Made by a program: the position numbers and the translations under genes
The notes under the pieces: model-generated
Databases searched by the model: none
Told to the model about the DNA's origin: nothing
The model's input: the letters and a program-made list of their open reading frames with translations, nothing else
Shown: in pieces, positions 16,824-25,502 of the stretch
Numbering within the stretch: position 1 is the stretch's first letter
How the letters are laid out: every line of letters begins with the position of its first letter
NCBI RefSeq assembly: GCF_003287285.1
Contig: NZ_QMIG01000018.1
Location: 45,091 to 109,090 of the forward strand
Direction of reading: 5' to 3'
DNA from: Phytoactinopolyspora halophila
Lineage (GTDB): Bacteria; Actinomycetota; Actinomycetes; Jiangellales; Jiangellaceae
Length of the DNA stretch: 64,000 nucleotides

Positions 16824-17086
16824 ACGTGCACCTGCCTCTGCTTGGTCAGATCCACACCCTCTGTGGGCACGTGTGCCACATAATATCCGAATCGTCCGTC
16901 AAGCAATATGGACAATAGGTGCAAATTGAGATCGGCTGGCCGGGGCGGCGGAAGCATGCTGTCTCGCCAAGTAGTGCGGGGGTCTTTGAATGCGATCGCT
17001 GGATAGTTCCATCCCACTTGGCGGTGCATCGACGTGTCTTCGTGCCTAGCCCCTGCTTGGGATTCCGGACGGAAGGAGGTTTCGTG

Positions 17087-17110
17087 ATGCGCGCGAATAG
17101 CTGGGACTGA
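17087..17110 (+). CDS. Seven-codon mini-ORF MRANSWD, copy 1
   Basis: ATG at 17087, stop TGA at 17108-17110, seven codons. AGGAGG lies seven bases upstream, one of the best SDs in the window. Too short for similarity search. Could be a signal peptide precursor fragment, a regulatory leader peptide, or chance. A second identical copy follows at 17157. Not known to me. Confidence 0.35.
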   Translation: MRANSWD

Positions 17111-17156
17111 CGTACCGGAGAGAGTGGTCAGTCGAGTGTCGAGAGGAGGTTTCGCC

Positions 17157-17180
17157 ATGCGCGCGAATAGCTGGGACTGA
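17157..17180 (+). CDS. Seven-codon mini-ORF MRANSWD, copy 2
   Basis: Identical peptide and stop to the copy at 17087, again with AGGAGG seven bases upstream. Retention of SD, start, all codons and stop in both copies is the only evidence that translation matters; the copies may simply be too young to differ. Confidence 0.35.
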   Translation: MRANSWD

Positions 17181-17219
17181 CGTACCGTGGCGGTGCTTGC
17201 ATGTGGCTCGTCATTGACT

Positions 17220-18461
17220 TCAACTGGCAGGTCTCGGTTTAGGCGGAGAACTGGGACGAGGCGACGACGCCCGGATCCATCGGTACGCCGCAACGGCGGT
17301 GACCATCGTGCCCAGAAGGGCTGCACCAGCGATGGTCACCGCCGGCGCGACGATCTGCGCGACGAGTCCAGCGGCGACGATCCCGATACCTTGCGCTGCC
17401 CGGAGTCCGGCGATCGCTACGCCAATCGCTTGACCCCGGCGCTCCGGTGGTGCAATGCGGACGTACGTGGCTTGGGTCACGATGTCGTGTGCGGAAAAGA
17501 ACCCGCTGAGGGTCCACAAGGTGACCGTTGCCGCGAGTCCTGGCGTCCATCCGGTGGGCAAGAGGACTAGGCTGCTGAACACTGCCATGGGGCCGAGCAG
17601 CGTGAGCCGGCGATCAGGGTTGATCACGCGGAGGAGGGCCATGCCGACGACCGTCCCGGCCGGGTTCGCGGCGAGTAGCCATCCCACGGCGGCCGTTCCT
17701 GCGCCGAGTTCGTCGGCGTAGGGCACGGCCAGGCCCTCGGGAACGGCGTAGAACCCCGAGCAGCAGGCGATCGCCATTAATGTGCGTAACCGTGCATTGT
17801 TGATGACGATCGTCCAACCCTGCCGAACAGCCTCCCAATGCCCTCGTTCGCTCGCACCATTCGCGTCGTGGGTGGGCCGGTACAGGCTGATGCCGAAATG
17901 GATGATGGTGGCGGATACGACGAATGTCGCGCAGTCGATCAGTAGCGCGGTATGGACGCCCAGGTGAGCCACGAGCGCGGCGCCCGCGCCGAAGCCGATG
18001 CCGAACCCGGCTTGCGAGGTGATCGATATGGATCCCAACCCGACCGTCAGCCGATCGCCGGGAAGCATGTCGGCCAGGATCGCCTGCCTCGATGTGGCGA
18101 ACGGCGCCGCGATCAGTTGGACGAGGAAGAGCAGGCCGGCCTGTGCGGCCAACGGCATCCCCGGTATCGCCATAGCCGCGACCAGTACGGCGCGAGCTAG
18201 ATCGGTGCTCACCATGACGGTGCGCCGCGGGAAGCGGTCAGCGAGTCCGGCGAGGGCGGCACCGCCGATCAAGTCCGGGAGGAACGTCAAGGCGAAGGTC
18301 AATGCCGAGAGGCCGGCCGAGCGGGTTTGATCGTAGACGAGGATCGTGATGGCGACTCGAGCCAGCTGGTCACCGACGACGGATAGCGCATGCGCGGTCC
18401 ACAGCCGGCGAAATTCGGGCACCGCGAAGACGCTGCGGAACGAAGCTGGCGACTCGGACAT
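17220..18461 (-). CDS. MFS transporter, EntS-like
   Basis: 413 residues with about 12 hydrophobic segments and the motif ALAGLADRFPRRTVMVSTD between segments 2 and 3 (MFS motif A form). The sequence style, with EFRRLWTAHALSVVGDQLAR at the N-terminus, matches the MFS_3/EntS-like exporters of siderophores and macrolides. No siderophore genes are nearby, so the substrate is open. ATG at 18461. A remnant of a HAD gene lies just upstream on the other strand. The C-terminal tail is Ser/Pro/Arg-rich. Confidence 0.85.
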   Translation of the reverse strand: MSESPASFRSVFAVPEFRRLWTAHALSVVGDQLARVAITILVYDQTRSAGLSALTFALTFLPDLIGGAALAGLADRFPRRTVMVSTDLARAVLVAAMAIPGMPLAAQAGLLFLVQLIAAPFATSRQAILADMLPGDRLTVGLGSISITSQAGFGIGFGAGAALVAHLGVHTALLIDCATFVVSATIIHFGISLYRPTHDANGASERGHWEAVRQGWTIVINNARLRTLMAIACCSGFYAVPEGLAVPYADELGAGTAAVGWLLAANPAGTVVGMALLRVINPDRRLTLLGPMAVFSSLVLLPTGWTPGLAATVTLWTLSGFFSAHDIVTQATYVRIAPPERRGQAIGVAIAGLRAAQGIGIVAAGLVAQIVAPAVTIAGAALLGTMVTAVAAYRWIRASSPRPSSPPKPRPAS

Positions 18462-18577
18462 AGATGGATGAGTATGGTCGTCTGCATGACATAGGGCAAT
18501 TCGTCATGACAGTACGTTGCATCCGCCGGAAGCCGGGGTCACCACAGCGGCCGGCTGTCCACGGCTATACCCGCTCC

Positions 18578-18796
18578 GACATCATGCACGTGGCGCAGAG
18601 CCGGTATCACGACATCGTTGCGGTGGAGAAGCTCGGTTATCGGACGTGCTGGATCGAGCGCCGGCGCGAAAAGGTCGGGTACGGCGCCACGCCCGAACCG
18701 GCGGAAGTGGCAACTCCGGACCTGCATTTCTCGACGCTCGCGGAGGTCGCGCATGTGGTACGCGCCGACGTCGAGGGCCAGCAGGCCGGGAGATGA
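18578..18796 (+). pseudogene. 3' remnant of a HAD-type haloacid dehalogenase
   Basis: The frame encodes MHVAQSRYHDIVAVEKLGY, then TCWIERR and GATPEP, the conserved C-terminal block of L-2-haloacid dehalogenase-like HAD proteins (DxxHVAQS.yHD, WidRR, GATP). The N-terminal two thirds, including the nucleophile Asp motif, are absent; upstream text in this frame is unrelated. So only the last 70 or so residues survive next to the MFS gene. Confidence 0.65.
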
Positions 18797-19009
18797 TGCA
18801 GAGCCGGCCCGTCGCTCGTTCCCCTGTACGCCCGCGACGTTGTATCCTAGGAGTTGGTCGTAGTTTTTGTGTTCGTGTTCTGCACGCTCGCAAGTAACGA
18901 GGTTGCGGGCGCGTCATCAACCCTCAGGGTATGTGAAGGTCGCGTCTAGACCGGCCTGAGGTGTCGCACAGTGTGGCACCGAAATTTTCCAACCCTGTAG
19001 GGAGAGACA

Positions 19010-19210
19010 ATGACACAGGGAACAGTCAAGTGGTTCAACGCGGAGAAGGGCTTCGGCTTCATCTCCCGCGAAGATGGGCCGGACGTATTCGTTCACTACT
19101 CCGAGATCGACGGCACTGGCTTTCGCAGTCTCGAAGAGAATCAGAGGGTGGAGTTCGAGGTAGTCCAGAGCCCGAAGGGGCTGCAAGCCTCTCGCGTACG
19201 GACACTGTGA
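19010..19210 (+). CDS. cspA: Cold shock protein (CspA family)
   Basis: 66-residue OB-fold RNA/DNA chaperone. RNP-1 KGFGFISRE and RNP-2 VFVHYSEI are intact and the N-terminus [16 protein letters not shown] is classic. GGGAGAGAC lies just upstream of ATG 19010. The preceding 200 bases contain no gene and could be the long 5' leader typical of csp genes, which often folds as a thermosensor; I cannot confirm a fold by eye. Convergent with the glutamine amidotransferase. Confidence 0.95.
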   Translation: MTQGTVKWFNAEKGFGFISREDGPDVFVHYSEIDGTGFRSLEENQRVEFEVVQSPKGLQASRVRTL

Positions 19211-19213
19211 GTT

Positions 19214-20002
19214 CTAGCTGCTGAGGCGGCCTTCGCCTACGGGAGGGGGCCGCCAGGCAGCGCATGATCTCGATCTGTGCCGTTCCCGGACGGTCCGGGC
19301 GAACGCGGCGGCCATGGCCCTCCAATGGCGCTCAGCGGTGGGCTCATCGGTGAGCGCTTGCTCATAAAGGAGCTCGCGGTCATGGCCATGCCGGCGAAGC
19401 TTGTCGGCATCCCAGTTCAGGATCGCCGTAGCCGGCGCCTCGGGATGAAACTGCAAGCCCCACGCGCACGATCCCAGGCGGAACGCCTGGTGTGGGCACT
19501 TCTCGCTCGACGCCAGCCAGCTGGCGTTCGGCGGGAGATCGATGACGGCGTCGACATGGTGTTCGAGCGCCGTGACCTCGGACGGCAGATCGCACAACAG
19601 CGGGTCGTCCCGGGTTTCGTCACGTAATTGGATCGACGTGCTGCCGTGCTCGGGCATGCCAGCGTCGGCCTGAACCTTTCCGCCGCCGACATGCGCGAGC
19701 AGTTGTCCACCAAGACAGATTCCGAGCACGGGACGCTCGTCGTCGAGGGCCTGAGAAATCAAGGAGCGCGCCGAGCCGAGCCAGGGGGCGCGTTCGTCGT
19801 CGTCCGGCATGAAACCACCGCCAAGAACGACGAGCGCGTCATGATCCAGGCGATCGGGGAGTGGCGTGCCATCGAACGGCAGCCTGACGTCGAGCTCGAG
19901 CCCGTCAGCGCGTAACCAGTCACCGAGACGGCGCGGCCCACTGCGGCGGGTGTTCTGGATGACCAGGACGCGCGGCACGCTCACCCGTCCGAGGATATGC
20001 AC
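19214..20002 (-). CDS. Class I glutamine amidotransferase
   Basis: Stand-alone GATase1 domain of 262 residues. The nucleophile elbow GICLGGQLLA carries the catalytic Cys, and LQFHPEA carries the His-Glu pair, so the triad is complete. Typical of GMP-synthase-like or gamma-glutamyl hydrolase-like amidotransferases with unknown partner. Start is GTG at 20002; in-frame GTGs at 19984 and 19978 would drop the first 6-8 residues and fit family starts (VPRVLVIQNT) equally well. Confidence 0.83.
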   Translation of the reverse strand: MHILGRVSVPRVLVIQNTRRSGPRRLGDWLRADGLELDVRLPFDGTPLPDRLDHDALVVLGGGFMPDDDERAPWLGSARSLISQALDDERPVLGICLGGQLLAHVGGGKVQADAGMPEHGSTSIQLRDETRDDPLLCDLPSEVTALEHHVDAVIDLPPNASWLASSEKCPHQAFRLGSCAWGLQFHPEAPATAILNWDADKLRRHGHDRELLYEQALTDEPTAERHWRAMAAAFARTVRERHRSRSCAAWRPPPVGEGRLSS

Positions 20003-20067
20003 GTCGTTTGGCTCGGCTGTGCGCGGGATGGCGGGAGCTGGTGGCGTGCTCGTGTGATGATGTTCCG

Positions 20068-21003
20068 ATGAAACCCGATGTGCTTGGTCCGCCGTACAGT
20101 GCGCGCACGCTGGAACTGCCGCCCGACGGCGAGGGCGATGTCATCGCGACACTCGTGCGGCGCGTTCCGGATGCGCCGTCGCGACGGGCCGTGCTGTACG
20201 TCCACGGGTTCGTCGACTACTTCTTTCAACGGCATCTGGCCGACGCGTGGGCTGCGGAAGGCTACGACTTCTACGCTCTCGATCTGCGCAAGTACGGCCG
20301 ATCCCTCCTCCCGCACCAGACTCCGAACTACTGCACCGACCTGCGCGAATACCAGGACGAGCTGGACGCTGCCGCGCAGATCGTCCGGGACGAGGACGGG
20401 CACGACACGCTCGTGGTGCTCGGGCACTCCACCGGCGGTTTGATCACTAGCCTGTGGGCGCACGACCGTCGTGGCCAGGGGATTGTCGATGCGTTGGTGC
20501 TCAACAGCCCCTGGTTCGATCTGAACGCTTCATGGTTCAGCCGAGTGGTGCTCACCCGCATCATCGACGTGCTGGGACGGCTTCGCCCGCACGTGCCGGT
20601 CAGCTCGCTTGCTCCGCACTACGGGCGCAGCATCCATCGCGGCGCGGACGGCATATGGGACTACGATCTCACTTGGAAACCGCACGAAGGATTCCCCATA
20701 CTCGCCGGCTGGGTGCGCGCGATACGACGCGGCCATGCCGAGGTCGCGCGCGGGCTCAGCATCGACTGCCCCGTCCTGGTGTGCTGCTCCACCCACAGCG
20801 GCGACCCGAAGAGGTGGACACCCAGCATGTACAACGCGGACTGCGTGCTCGACGTCGAACACATCGCCAGCCGCGCCCCCGCACTGGGGCCGGACGTCAC
20901 GGTCGAGCGGATCCCCGGGGGAATCCATGACCTGGCACTCTCTGCCGAACCCGCCCGCGAACGGTACTTCGACACGGTTTTCACGTGGATGGCGGCCGTC
21001 TGA
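20068..21003 (+). CDS. Alpha/beta hydrolase (serine aminopeptidase/lysophospholipase-like)
   Basis: 311-residue alpha/beta hydrolase. The nucleophile elbow is LGHSTGG (Ser), the oxyanion strand is VLYVHGFVDYFF, and the catalytic His is in GGIHDLAL near the C-terminus; an Asp near SGD is likely the acid. The fold matches monoacylglycerol-lipase/S33-type hydrolases. ATG 20068 gives MKPDVLGPPYS; GTG 20008 would add 20 residues without sense. No signal peptide, so cytoplasmic. It is transcribed divergently from the amidotransferase. Confidence 0.83.
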   Translation: MKPDVLGPPYSARTLELPPDGEGDVIATLVRRVPDAPSRRAVLYVHGFVDYFFQRHLADAWAAEGYDFYALDLRKYGRSLLPHQTPNYCTDLREYQDELDAAAQIVRDEDGHDTLVVLGHSTGGLITSLWAHDRRGQGIVDALVLNSPWFDLNASWFSRVVLTRIIDVLGRLRPHVPVSSLAPHYGRSIHRGADGIWDYDLTWKPHEGFPILAGWVRAIRRGHAEVARGLSIDCPVLVCCSTHSGDPKRWTPSMYNADCVLDVEHIASRAPALGPDVTVERIPGGIHDLALSAEPARERYFDTVFTWMAAV

Positions 21004-21029
21004 ACGCCGCCTCGGCGGTGAGGTGATGT

Positions 21030-22826
21030 TCAGTCGGTGATGATGCGGAAGGTGGCCTCCGTGTAGCCGTCGTAGAGGTGTGCCGAGTAGCCGAATGCCT
21101 GGATGGCCTGGATCGACTCGATGATCTCGGGCTCCACCCCTTCGGCGGTGAGCTGGGACGTCAGCTCCTCGGTGAGCACACCGGCGTCGAGATACATGAC
21201 CGCGTGCGCGTCGTCGGCATCCTTGACCGCCGTGTTGTAGCTGTCGGTCTCACCGAGCGTGCCGCCCTCCGTCAGCTCGCCGGCGTAGGCGTCGTCGGAG
21301 GCGATCACGTAGCCGTCGTCCGTGGTGGTCAACGGCACATCGTCCAGCGAGTCACCGGACATGGCCGCCATCTCCTCGAGGGTGCTCCAGACGTCGCTCA
21401 CCGCGTCCGGATCGCCGTCGACCCGCATGCCGAACCGCAGGGACTCCATGTCCCCGAATCTGGTGAGCGCATCGAGATCGAGATTGTTGGCGTCGACGGC
21501 GACGAGCAGGTTGTCCCCGAGCATCGTCCCCAGATCCTCGGGCAGCGAGAGGCCCATGGCGGTGACCATGTTTTCCATCATCGCCATTTCCTCGCCCGCC
21601 GACTCCGTGAGGAACTCCCAGTTGTCCTGGAGATACTGGTTGCCGTTGACAAACCCGAACATCATGGTGGTGTCCTCGGGGACGTCGGCACGCACGCCAC
21701 CGCCGGGGAGCTCCTTGTAAAGATCTCCGGTCGCCGCCGTGACGATCTCGGCGTACTCGTCGTCGAAGCGGACCGTCATCGCGATACTGCGGTAGGTTTG
21801 TTCGACCATTTCGCGAAGCTGGTCCATGTCCGGAGCGCCGGGGTCCATTCCCGTCATCGGGTCGTTGCCGAACTCGTCGGAGGTGTCCATCTGGTCCTCC
21901 ATCATGGAGGTGTCCGCGAACTCGACGAGGGCCTCACCGGAAAACCACATCGACGCGATGCCAGGGTCGCCCAGCCGGTCCATGGCGTCGACGAATTCGT
22001 CGTTATCGGCAAGCGAGGAGTCTCGTGCAGACTCGGCGTATTCGTCGGCAAGATCCTGCTCGGCGGCGAGGATCAGATAGCCGTCGACGAACGTGTGGGG
22101 GATGGGTTCGGGCTCGCCCCCGCCGCACTCCTGGAGTGTCTCCAGTCCGGATGCCGCCGTGTCTTCATCGTTCACTTGCATGACGAACACGACGTCGGGG
22201 TCGGTCCCGTCGTCGCGAGGAGGCAGGAAACCCATACCGGCTCGGTCGCCGAGCCAGGGTTCGACATCCTGGCCGAAGTCGATCTCGCAGCCGGCGTCCT
22301 CGGCCATCTTGTCGACCATCACCTCGCGCAGGTCTTCGTCGCCGTTGAACTCGGCCACGTCGTCCAACGCGGGGAAGGTGTCGAGAAAGCGGGAGGCCTC
22401 GACCTTCTGGCTGGCCGAGGGGTCGAGGTCGAGACGGACGTAACCGAGGGTGTCTGCGGGCAAGACGTCGTGAGGCTGGGGGCCGCCGCCGTCGAGAGCG
22501 CGCCAGGCGAAGACGGCACCGGGCACGAGCAGCACGATCGCGGCGACCAGGGCGCCGATGAGGAAACCACGCCGGCGCCGCCTGGGAGGCTCGTTTGCCC
22601 CGGCGGACGGTAGCGGTGGAGCGGGTGGTGGCGGCACGCTCGCCGTGGACGCCGTCGATCCCGGGGAGTGCGTCCCTTCCGGGGACGGTGCCGGGCTCGG
22701 TGGAGGCGGCGGTGGCTGCTCGGCAGACGAGCCGGACGGCATGTCCGGCATGTCGTTGCCAGCGGCCTGCGGGTTCTCACTGGCTCCCGGATTGCTGTCT
22801 TCACCGGGTGTGCCCGCGTTGGACAT
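21030..22826 (-). CDS. DUF3352 domain membrane-anchored protein
   Basis: 598 residues: a Pro/Ser/Gly-rich disordered N-terminus (about 80 residues), a basic RRRRR stop followed by one transmembrane helix (FLIGALVAAIVLLVPGAVFA), then a large extracytoplasmic domain. The motif HDVLPADTLGYVRLDLDPSA and the long Asp/Met-rich repeats match DUF3352, whose function is unknown. No enzymatic motif. ATG 22826 follows GAAGGGGGCGAG. Probably displayed on the outer face of the membrane. Confidence 0.8.
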   Translation of the reverse strand: MSNAGTPGEDSNPGASENPQAAGNDMPDMPSGSSAEQPPPPPPSPAPSPEGTHSPGSTASTASVPPPPAPPLPSAGANEPPRRRRRGFLIGALVAAIVLLVPGAVFAWRALDGGGPQPHDVLPADTLGYVRLDLDPSASQKVEASRFLDTFPALDDVAEFNGDEDLREVMVDKMAEDAGCEIDFGQDVEPWLGDRAGMGFLPPRDDGTDPDVVFVMQVNDEDTAASGLETLQECGGGEPEPIPHTFVDGYLILAAEQDLADEYAESARDSSLADNDEFVDAMDRLGDPGIASMWFSGEALVEFADTSMMEDQMDTSDEFGNDPMTGMDPGAPDMDQLREMVEQTYRSIAMTVRFDDEYAEIVTAATGDLYKELPGGGVRADVPEDTTMMFGFVNGNQYLQDNWEFLTESAGEEMAMMENMVTAMGLSLPEDLGTMLGDNLLVAVDANNLDLDALTRFGDMESLRFGMRVDGDPDAVSDVWSTLEEMAAMSGDSLDDVPLTTTDDGYVIASDDAYAGELTEGGTLGETDSYNTAVKDADDAHAVMYLDAGVLTEELTSQLTAEGVEPEIIESIQAIQAFGYSAHLYDGYTEATFRIITD

Positions 22827-22972
22827 CTCGCCCCCTTCATCACAATGCACGTACGTCCGAAGGGTAGGCTAGCGGAAGTCGGAACCGATCTGCCTCCCCC
22901 GTCACCCTCGGAGTTGTCCGGCTCTGGCTGGGCATTGCCTGATCGGTACAGTAGATGTGAATGTTCAAATCT

Positions 22973-22986
22973 GCCCACCGGTGGGC
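22973..22986. promoter_or_regulatory. 14-bp perfect palindrome before the Bax-inhibitor gene
   Basis: GCCCACCGGTGGGC, 15 bases upstream of ATG 23001 and just before the SD. Could be a small operator or an RNA hairpin; function is not established. Confidence 0.35.
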
Positions 22987-23000
22987 TTGGGAGGAGAGCG

Positions 23001-23807
23001 ATGCAGAGTAGAAACCCGGTCTTCGGCCGGGCGGCGGCATTCGGCGGCCGTTCGGCCACGTCTGACGTGCACACGCCGAGCACTGGTCAGCTCGAGGATA
23101 TGTATGCCGCACCGTCGGCCAGTCCGGCGCAGACGGGGCGCATGACGTATGACGACGTCGTCACCCGTACTGGCGGTACCCTCGGCGTGCTCCTGATCGG
23201 CGCCGTCGTCGGCTGGTGGCAGCCGGGACTCGTCTGGATCGGGTTGATCGGTGGCCTGGTTCTGGGCCTCGTCAACGCCTTCAAGAAGGAGCCGAGCCCG
23301 CCGCTCATCCTCGCCTACGCGGCCCTGCAGGGCCTGTTCGTCGGCGGGATCAGCTTCATGTTCGAAAACGTCGCGTTCAGCGCCGGTGGTACGCCACTCA
23401 ACGGCATCGTCGCGCAGGCGATCCTCGGAACCATCTCGGTTTTCGCCGTCGCGCTGTTCCTCTACCGCAGCGGCAGGGTGCGGGTGACACCCAAGTTCGT
23501 GCGGGGCGCGATGATCGCTATGGGCGGGTACCTCGTCTTCGTCATGTTCAACCTGGTGGCCCGCCTGTTCAACTGGACCGACGGGACGTTCGGATTCCGT
23601 GATGGATGGTTCGGGATCGCCATCGGCCTGTTCGCGGTCTGCCTGGCCGCCGTCATGCTGATCCTCGATTTCGACTTCATCGAGAAGGGCGTCAAGCAGG
23701 GAATTCCGTCCAAGTACGCGTGGACGGCCGCGTTCGGCCTCACTGTCACGCTGGTCTGGCTCTACATCGAGATGCTGCGGCTGCTGGCCATCCTTCGCGG
23801 AGAGTAA
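23001..23807 (+). CDS. Bax inhibitor-1/YccA family membrane protein
   Basis: 268 residues with a soluble N-terminus of about 50 residues and about seven transmembrane helices. The helix containing LILDFDFIEKGVKQGIPSKYAWTAAFGL and the final charged residues match the Bax1-I/YccA (TMBIM-like) family. Function in actinomycetes is unknown; homologues modulate membrane protein turnover or ion leak. GGAGGAGAG precedes ATG 23001. Followed by an intrinsic terminator. Confidence 0.85.
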   Translation: MQSRNPVFGRAAAFGGRSATSDVHTPSTGQLEDMYAAPSASPAQTGRMTYDDVVTRTGGTLGVLLIGAVVGWWQPGLVWIGLIGGLVLGLVNAFKKEPSPPLILAYAALQGLFVGGISFMFENVAFSAGGTPLNGIVAQAILGTISVFAVALFLYRSGRVRVTPKFVRGAMIAMGGYLVFVMFNLVARLFNWTDGTFGFRDGWFGIAIGLFAVCLAAVMLILDFDFIEKGVKQGIPSKYAWTAAFGLTVTLVWLYIEMLRLLAILRGE

Positions 23808-23842
23808 ACCGTCGCAGTCGAGCCCATCACCTCATATGCGAG

Positions 23843-23880
23843 TGGCCCCGTTCCGGTGACGAAGCCGGACGGGGCCATTT
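23843..23880 (+). terminator. Intrinsic terminator after the Bax-inhibitor gene
   Basis: TGGCCCCGT pairs with ACGGGGCCA (one bulge next to a CCGG/CCGG continuation), then TTT follows. Strong GC stem, positioned 35 bases after the stop, and facing the convergent DUF4287 gene. Confidence 0.7.
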
Positions 23881-23965
23881 CTGTGGGTGGCGTGCTACCC
23901 CGGCAGACGTCAGGGTGGGCGCCTGCCGGTGGCTACGCGGCTCGTTGGGGCGGTATCGCTCCGAG

Positions 23966-24196
23966 CTACTCGAATGCGCGGGCTGCGCGGCGAAGATCGT
24001 GTTCGTGGACGATGGCGGTCGCGTGGCCGTGTGACAGCCCGTGCTCGCTGCGCAGCCACTTGACCCGGTCTTCGAATCTCAAGAACGACGGTCCGTCCTC
24101 GATCGCCGCGAACCACTCGGGAAGTTCTCGTCCAGTGATGCGAGGAACTCTGGCGAGAAGATTGCGATGGGTTTCCTCGGAGTGGTTCAGGCTCAT
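23966..24196 (-). CDS. DUF4287 family small protein
   Basis: 76 residues. The C-terminal half, VKWLRSEHGLSHGHATAIVHEH, is the DUF4287 signature (WLK.dyGLghGHAmAIVh). Function unknown; family members are often paired with DUF5655. I use ATG 24196, which has GGAGG six bases upstream; an in-frame ATG at 24208 would add four residues. Single gene. Confidence 0.75.
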   Translation of the reverse strand: MSLNHSEETHRNLLARVPRITGRELPEWFAAIEDGPSFLRFEDRVKWLRSEHGLSHGHATAIVHEHDLRRAARAFE

Positions 24197-24338
24197 AGCG
24201 GCCTCCATCTACTCGTGAGGGGCTCCTTATGACGACTCTGCCTCACGGGTACGGGTCGCACAAGGCCTATCGGTTGATCCTTTCTCCGGCCAGGTCACGA
24301 GCCGCCGTCGGCGGTGGGCGATTGGCGTCGGGATGAGT

Positions 24339-25382
24339 TCATGCCGAGGTGAGGTGACCGTCGTCGGCATCTTCCGAGGCATCCGGGAGCGGCGGCACGT
24401 TCGCGTTGTTCGACGTGTTCCTGCGGCGAATCTTCGCCCAGGGACCGCGCGGACCGGCCTCCCGTCCGTCGACGGTGGCTGCCGCCACCTCGGTCCCACC
24501 GTGGCCAGCTGCCGTGGCGGCAGCGACCGAGATCGGCGCGACGCCCTCGCCCTCGGGCGGCTCGAGCTCGTACTCGTCGGCCGGCCAGAGGCCGAGCCCG
24601 GCAGCGATGGAGGGCAACACCGCGGCCGCGGCATGCGCGTAGCCTGCCGCGGAGGGGTGAAACTGGTCCTCGCTGAACAGTTCGCGTGGGGAGGCGGCGA
24701 ACTCCGGGCCGAGGATGGAGCCGAGGGAGACCGTGCGCGCGCCGGCCTCGACGGCCGCGATCGTCTGCGCCGCGGCGAGCTTGCGGCTCCATTGGCGTGC
24801 CAGCCAGCGAAGCGGCGGCTGGATGGGCTTGATGGTGCCGAGATCGGGACAGGCACCGACGACGGTGGCGCAGCCGGCGTCCCGCAACCGCAGTATGGCA
24901 TCGGTCAACATCGTCACGGCCCGTTCTGGTGATACCGAGTGCGTCACGTCGTTGCCCCCGATGATGATCAGGGCGGCATTCGGTGACGCCACCAGGGCGC
25001 GGTCCACTTGGTCGGCCAGGTCGGCGCTGCGCGCCCCGCCCCTGGCCACCGTAGTCAGGCGCACTGGCTGCTCGGCGATTTCGGCGAGACCGGCGGCGAT
25101 GAGAGCTCCGGGTGCCTCGTCGGGATGATGCACACCGTAACCCGCGGCGCACGAGTCGCCGATCACGGTAAACGAGATCGGTGAGCCCGGGTGGTCGCCG
25201 TAGACTCCGTCGGCATTGGGTGGCTCCTCGAGCGGGACGCCGGTGATGGTGCGGCGCGCGAGCGATGCTTGCAGCCGGAGTAACCCATAGAACGATGCGC
25301 TCAGCAAACCGATACCGCCGCCGTAAGCGGCGGCGGTAGTGGTGATACGACGTACGTTCGCAGCATTCAACGGCCCGACCAT
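24339..25382 (-). CDS. SGNH/GDSL hydrolase
   Basis: 347-residue esterase-like hydrolase of the SGNH superfamily. Block I is VIGDSCAAGYG (nucleophile Ser; Cys replaces Leu next to it), block III is IIIGGNDVTH, block V is SEDQFHPSAAGY with catalytic Asp and His. A hydrophobic N-terminal stretch (AAAYGGGIGLLSASFYGLL) suggests a signal anchor or secretion. C-terminal 80 residues are low-complexity. A TACATT -10 lies six bases from the ATG, so mRNA is probably leaderless. Divergent from cbs. Confidence 0.85.
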   Translation of the reverse strand: MVGPLNAANVRRITTTAAAYGGGIGLLSASFYGLLRLQASLARRTITGVPLEEPPNADGVYGDHPGSPISFTVIGDSCAAGYGVHHPDEAPGALIAAGLAEIAEQPVRLTTVARGGARSADLADQVDRALVASPNAALIIIGGNDVTHSVSPERAVTMLTDAILRLRDAGCATVVGACPDLGTIKPIQPPLRWLARQWSRKLAAAQTIAAVEAGARTVSLGSILGPEFAASPRELFSEDQFHPSAAGYAHAAAAVLPSIAAGLGLWPADEYELEPPEGEGVAPISVAAATAAGHGGTEVAAATVDGREAGPRGPWAKIRRRNTSNNANVPPLPDASEDADDGHLTSA

Positions 25383-25388
25383 GCCGCA

Positions 25389-25394
25389 AATGTA
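25389..25394 (-). promoter_or_regulatory. -10 box of the SGNH hydrolase gene (leaderless)
   Basis: Minus strand TACATT, six bases before the start codon, no SD. Transcription is expected to begin at the start codon. Confidence 0.55.
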
Positions 25395-25490
25395 ACTCGC
25401 GGATCACGCTTTCGGCACATGCTGGCTGGAAGAGCCGGGAAAAGGCATCTGACCTCCTGGTGAACGGCGACACCGGGGGTCGACGGGAGT

Positions 25491-25496
25491 TAGATT
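25491..25496 (+). promoter_or_regulatory. -10 box of cbs (leaderless)
   Basis: TAGATT, six bases before GTG 25503, no SD. Suggests a leaderless cbs transcript. Confidence 0.55.
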
Positions 25497-25502
25497 TGGT
25501 GG

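Larger units (their letters stand above)
17074..17187 (+). repeat. Two tandem copies of a 44-bp unit, 70-nt period
   Basis: Copy 1 (17074-17117) and copy 2 (17144-17187) start at AGGAGG and run to ACGTACCG, identical except for two bases (TG versus CC) before the ATG. Each copy holds a strong SD and a seven-codon ORF. The intervening 26 bases differ. Such a recent duplication in a GC-rich intergenic gap is unusual. Confidence 0.85.
16824..17219. other. 396-bp intergenic region with tandem repeat and CACGTG element
   Basis: Contains the promoter of the diguanylate cyclase gene and, further right, a 70-nt-period tandem duplication (17074-17187). A near-palindrome centred on CACGTG at 16863-16879 (one mismatched pair) lies next to a TATTAT-like -10 on the minus strand, so it is a possible operator for the cyclase gene. 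No other gene is supported here apart from the mini-ORFs listed separately. Confidence 0.6.

Noticed and set aside
16919..17110. 63-codon ORF ending in MRANSWD
   Set aside because: The upstream codons do not look coding and only the last seven have an SD; the duplicated part begins at that SD.
21078..22613. 511-codon plus-strand frame
   Set aside because: Antisense of the DUF3352 gene, with no SD and low-complexity content.
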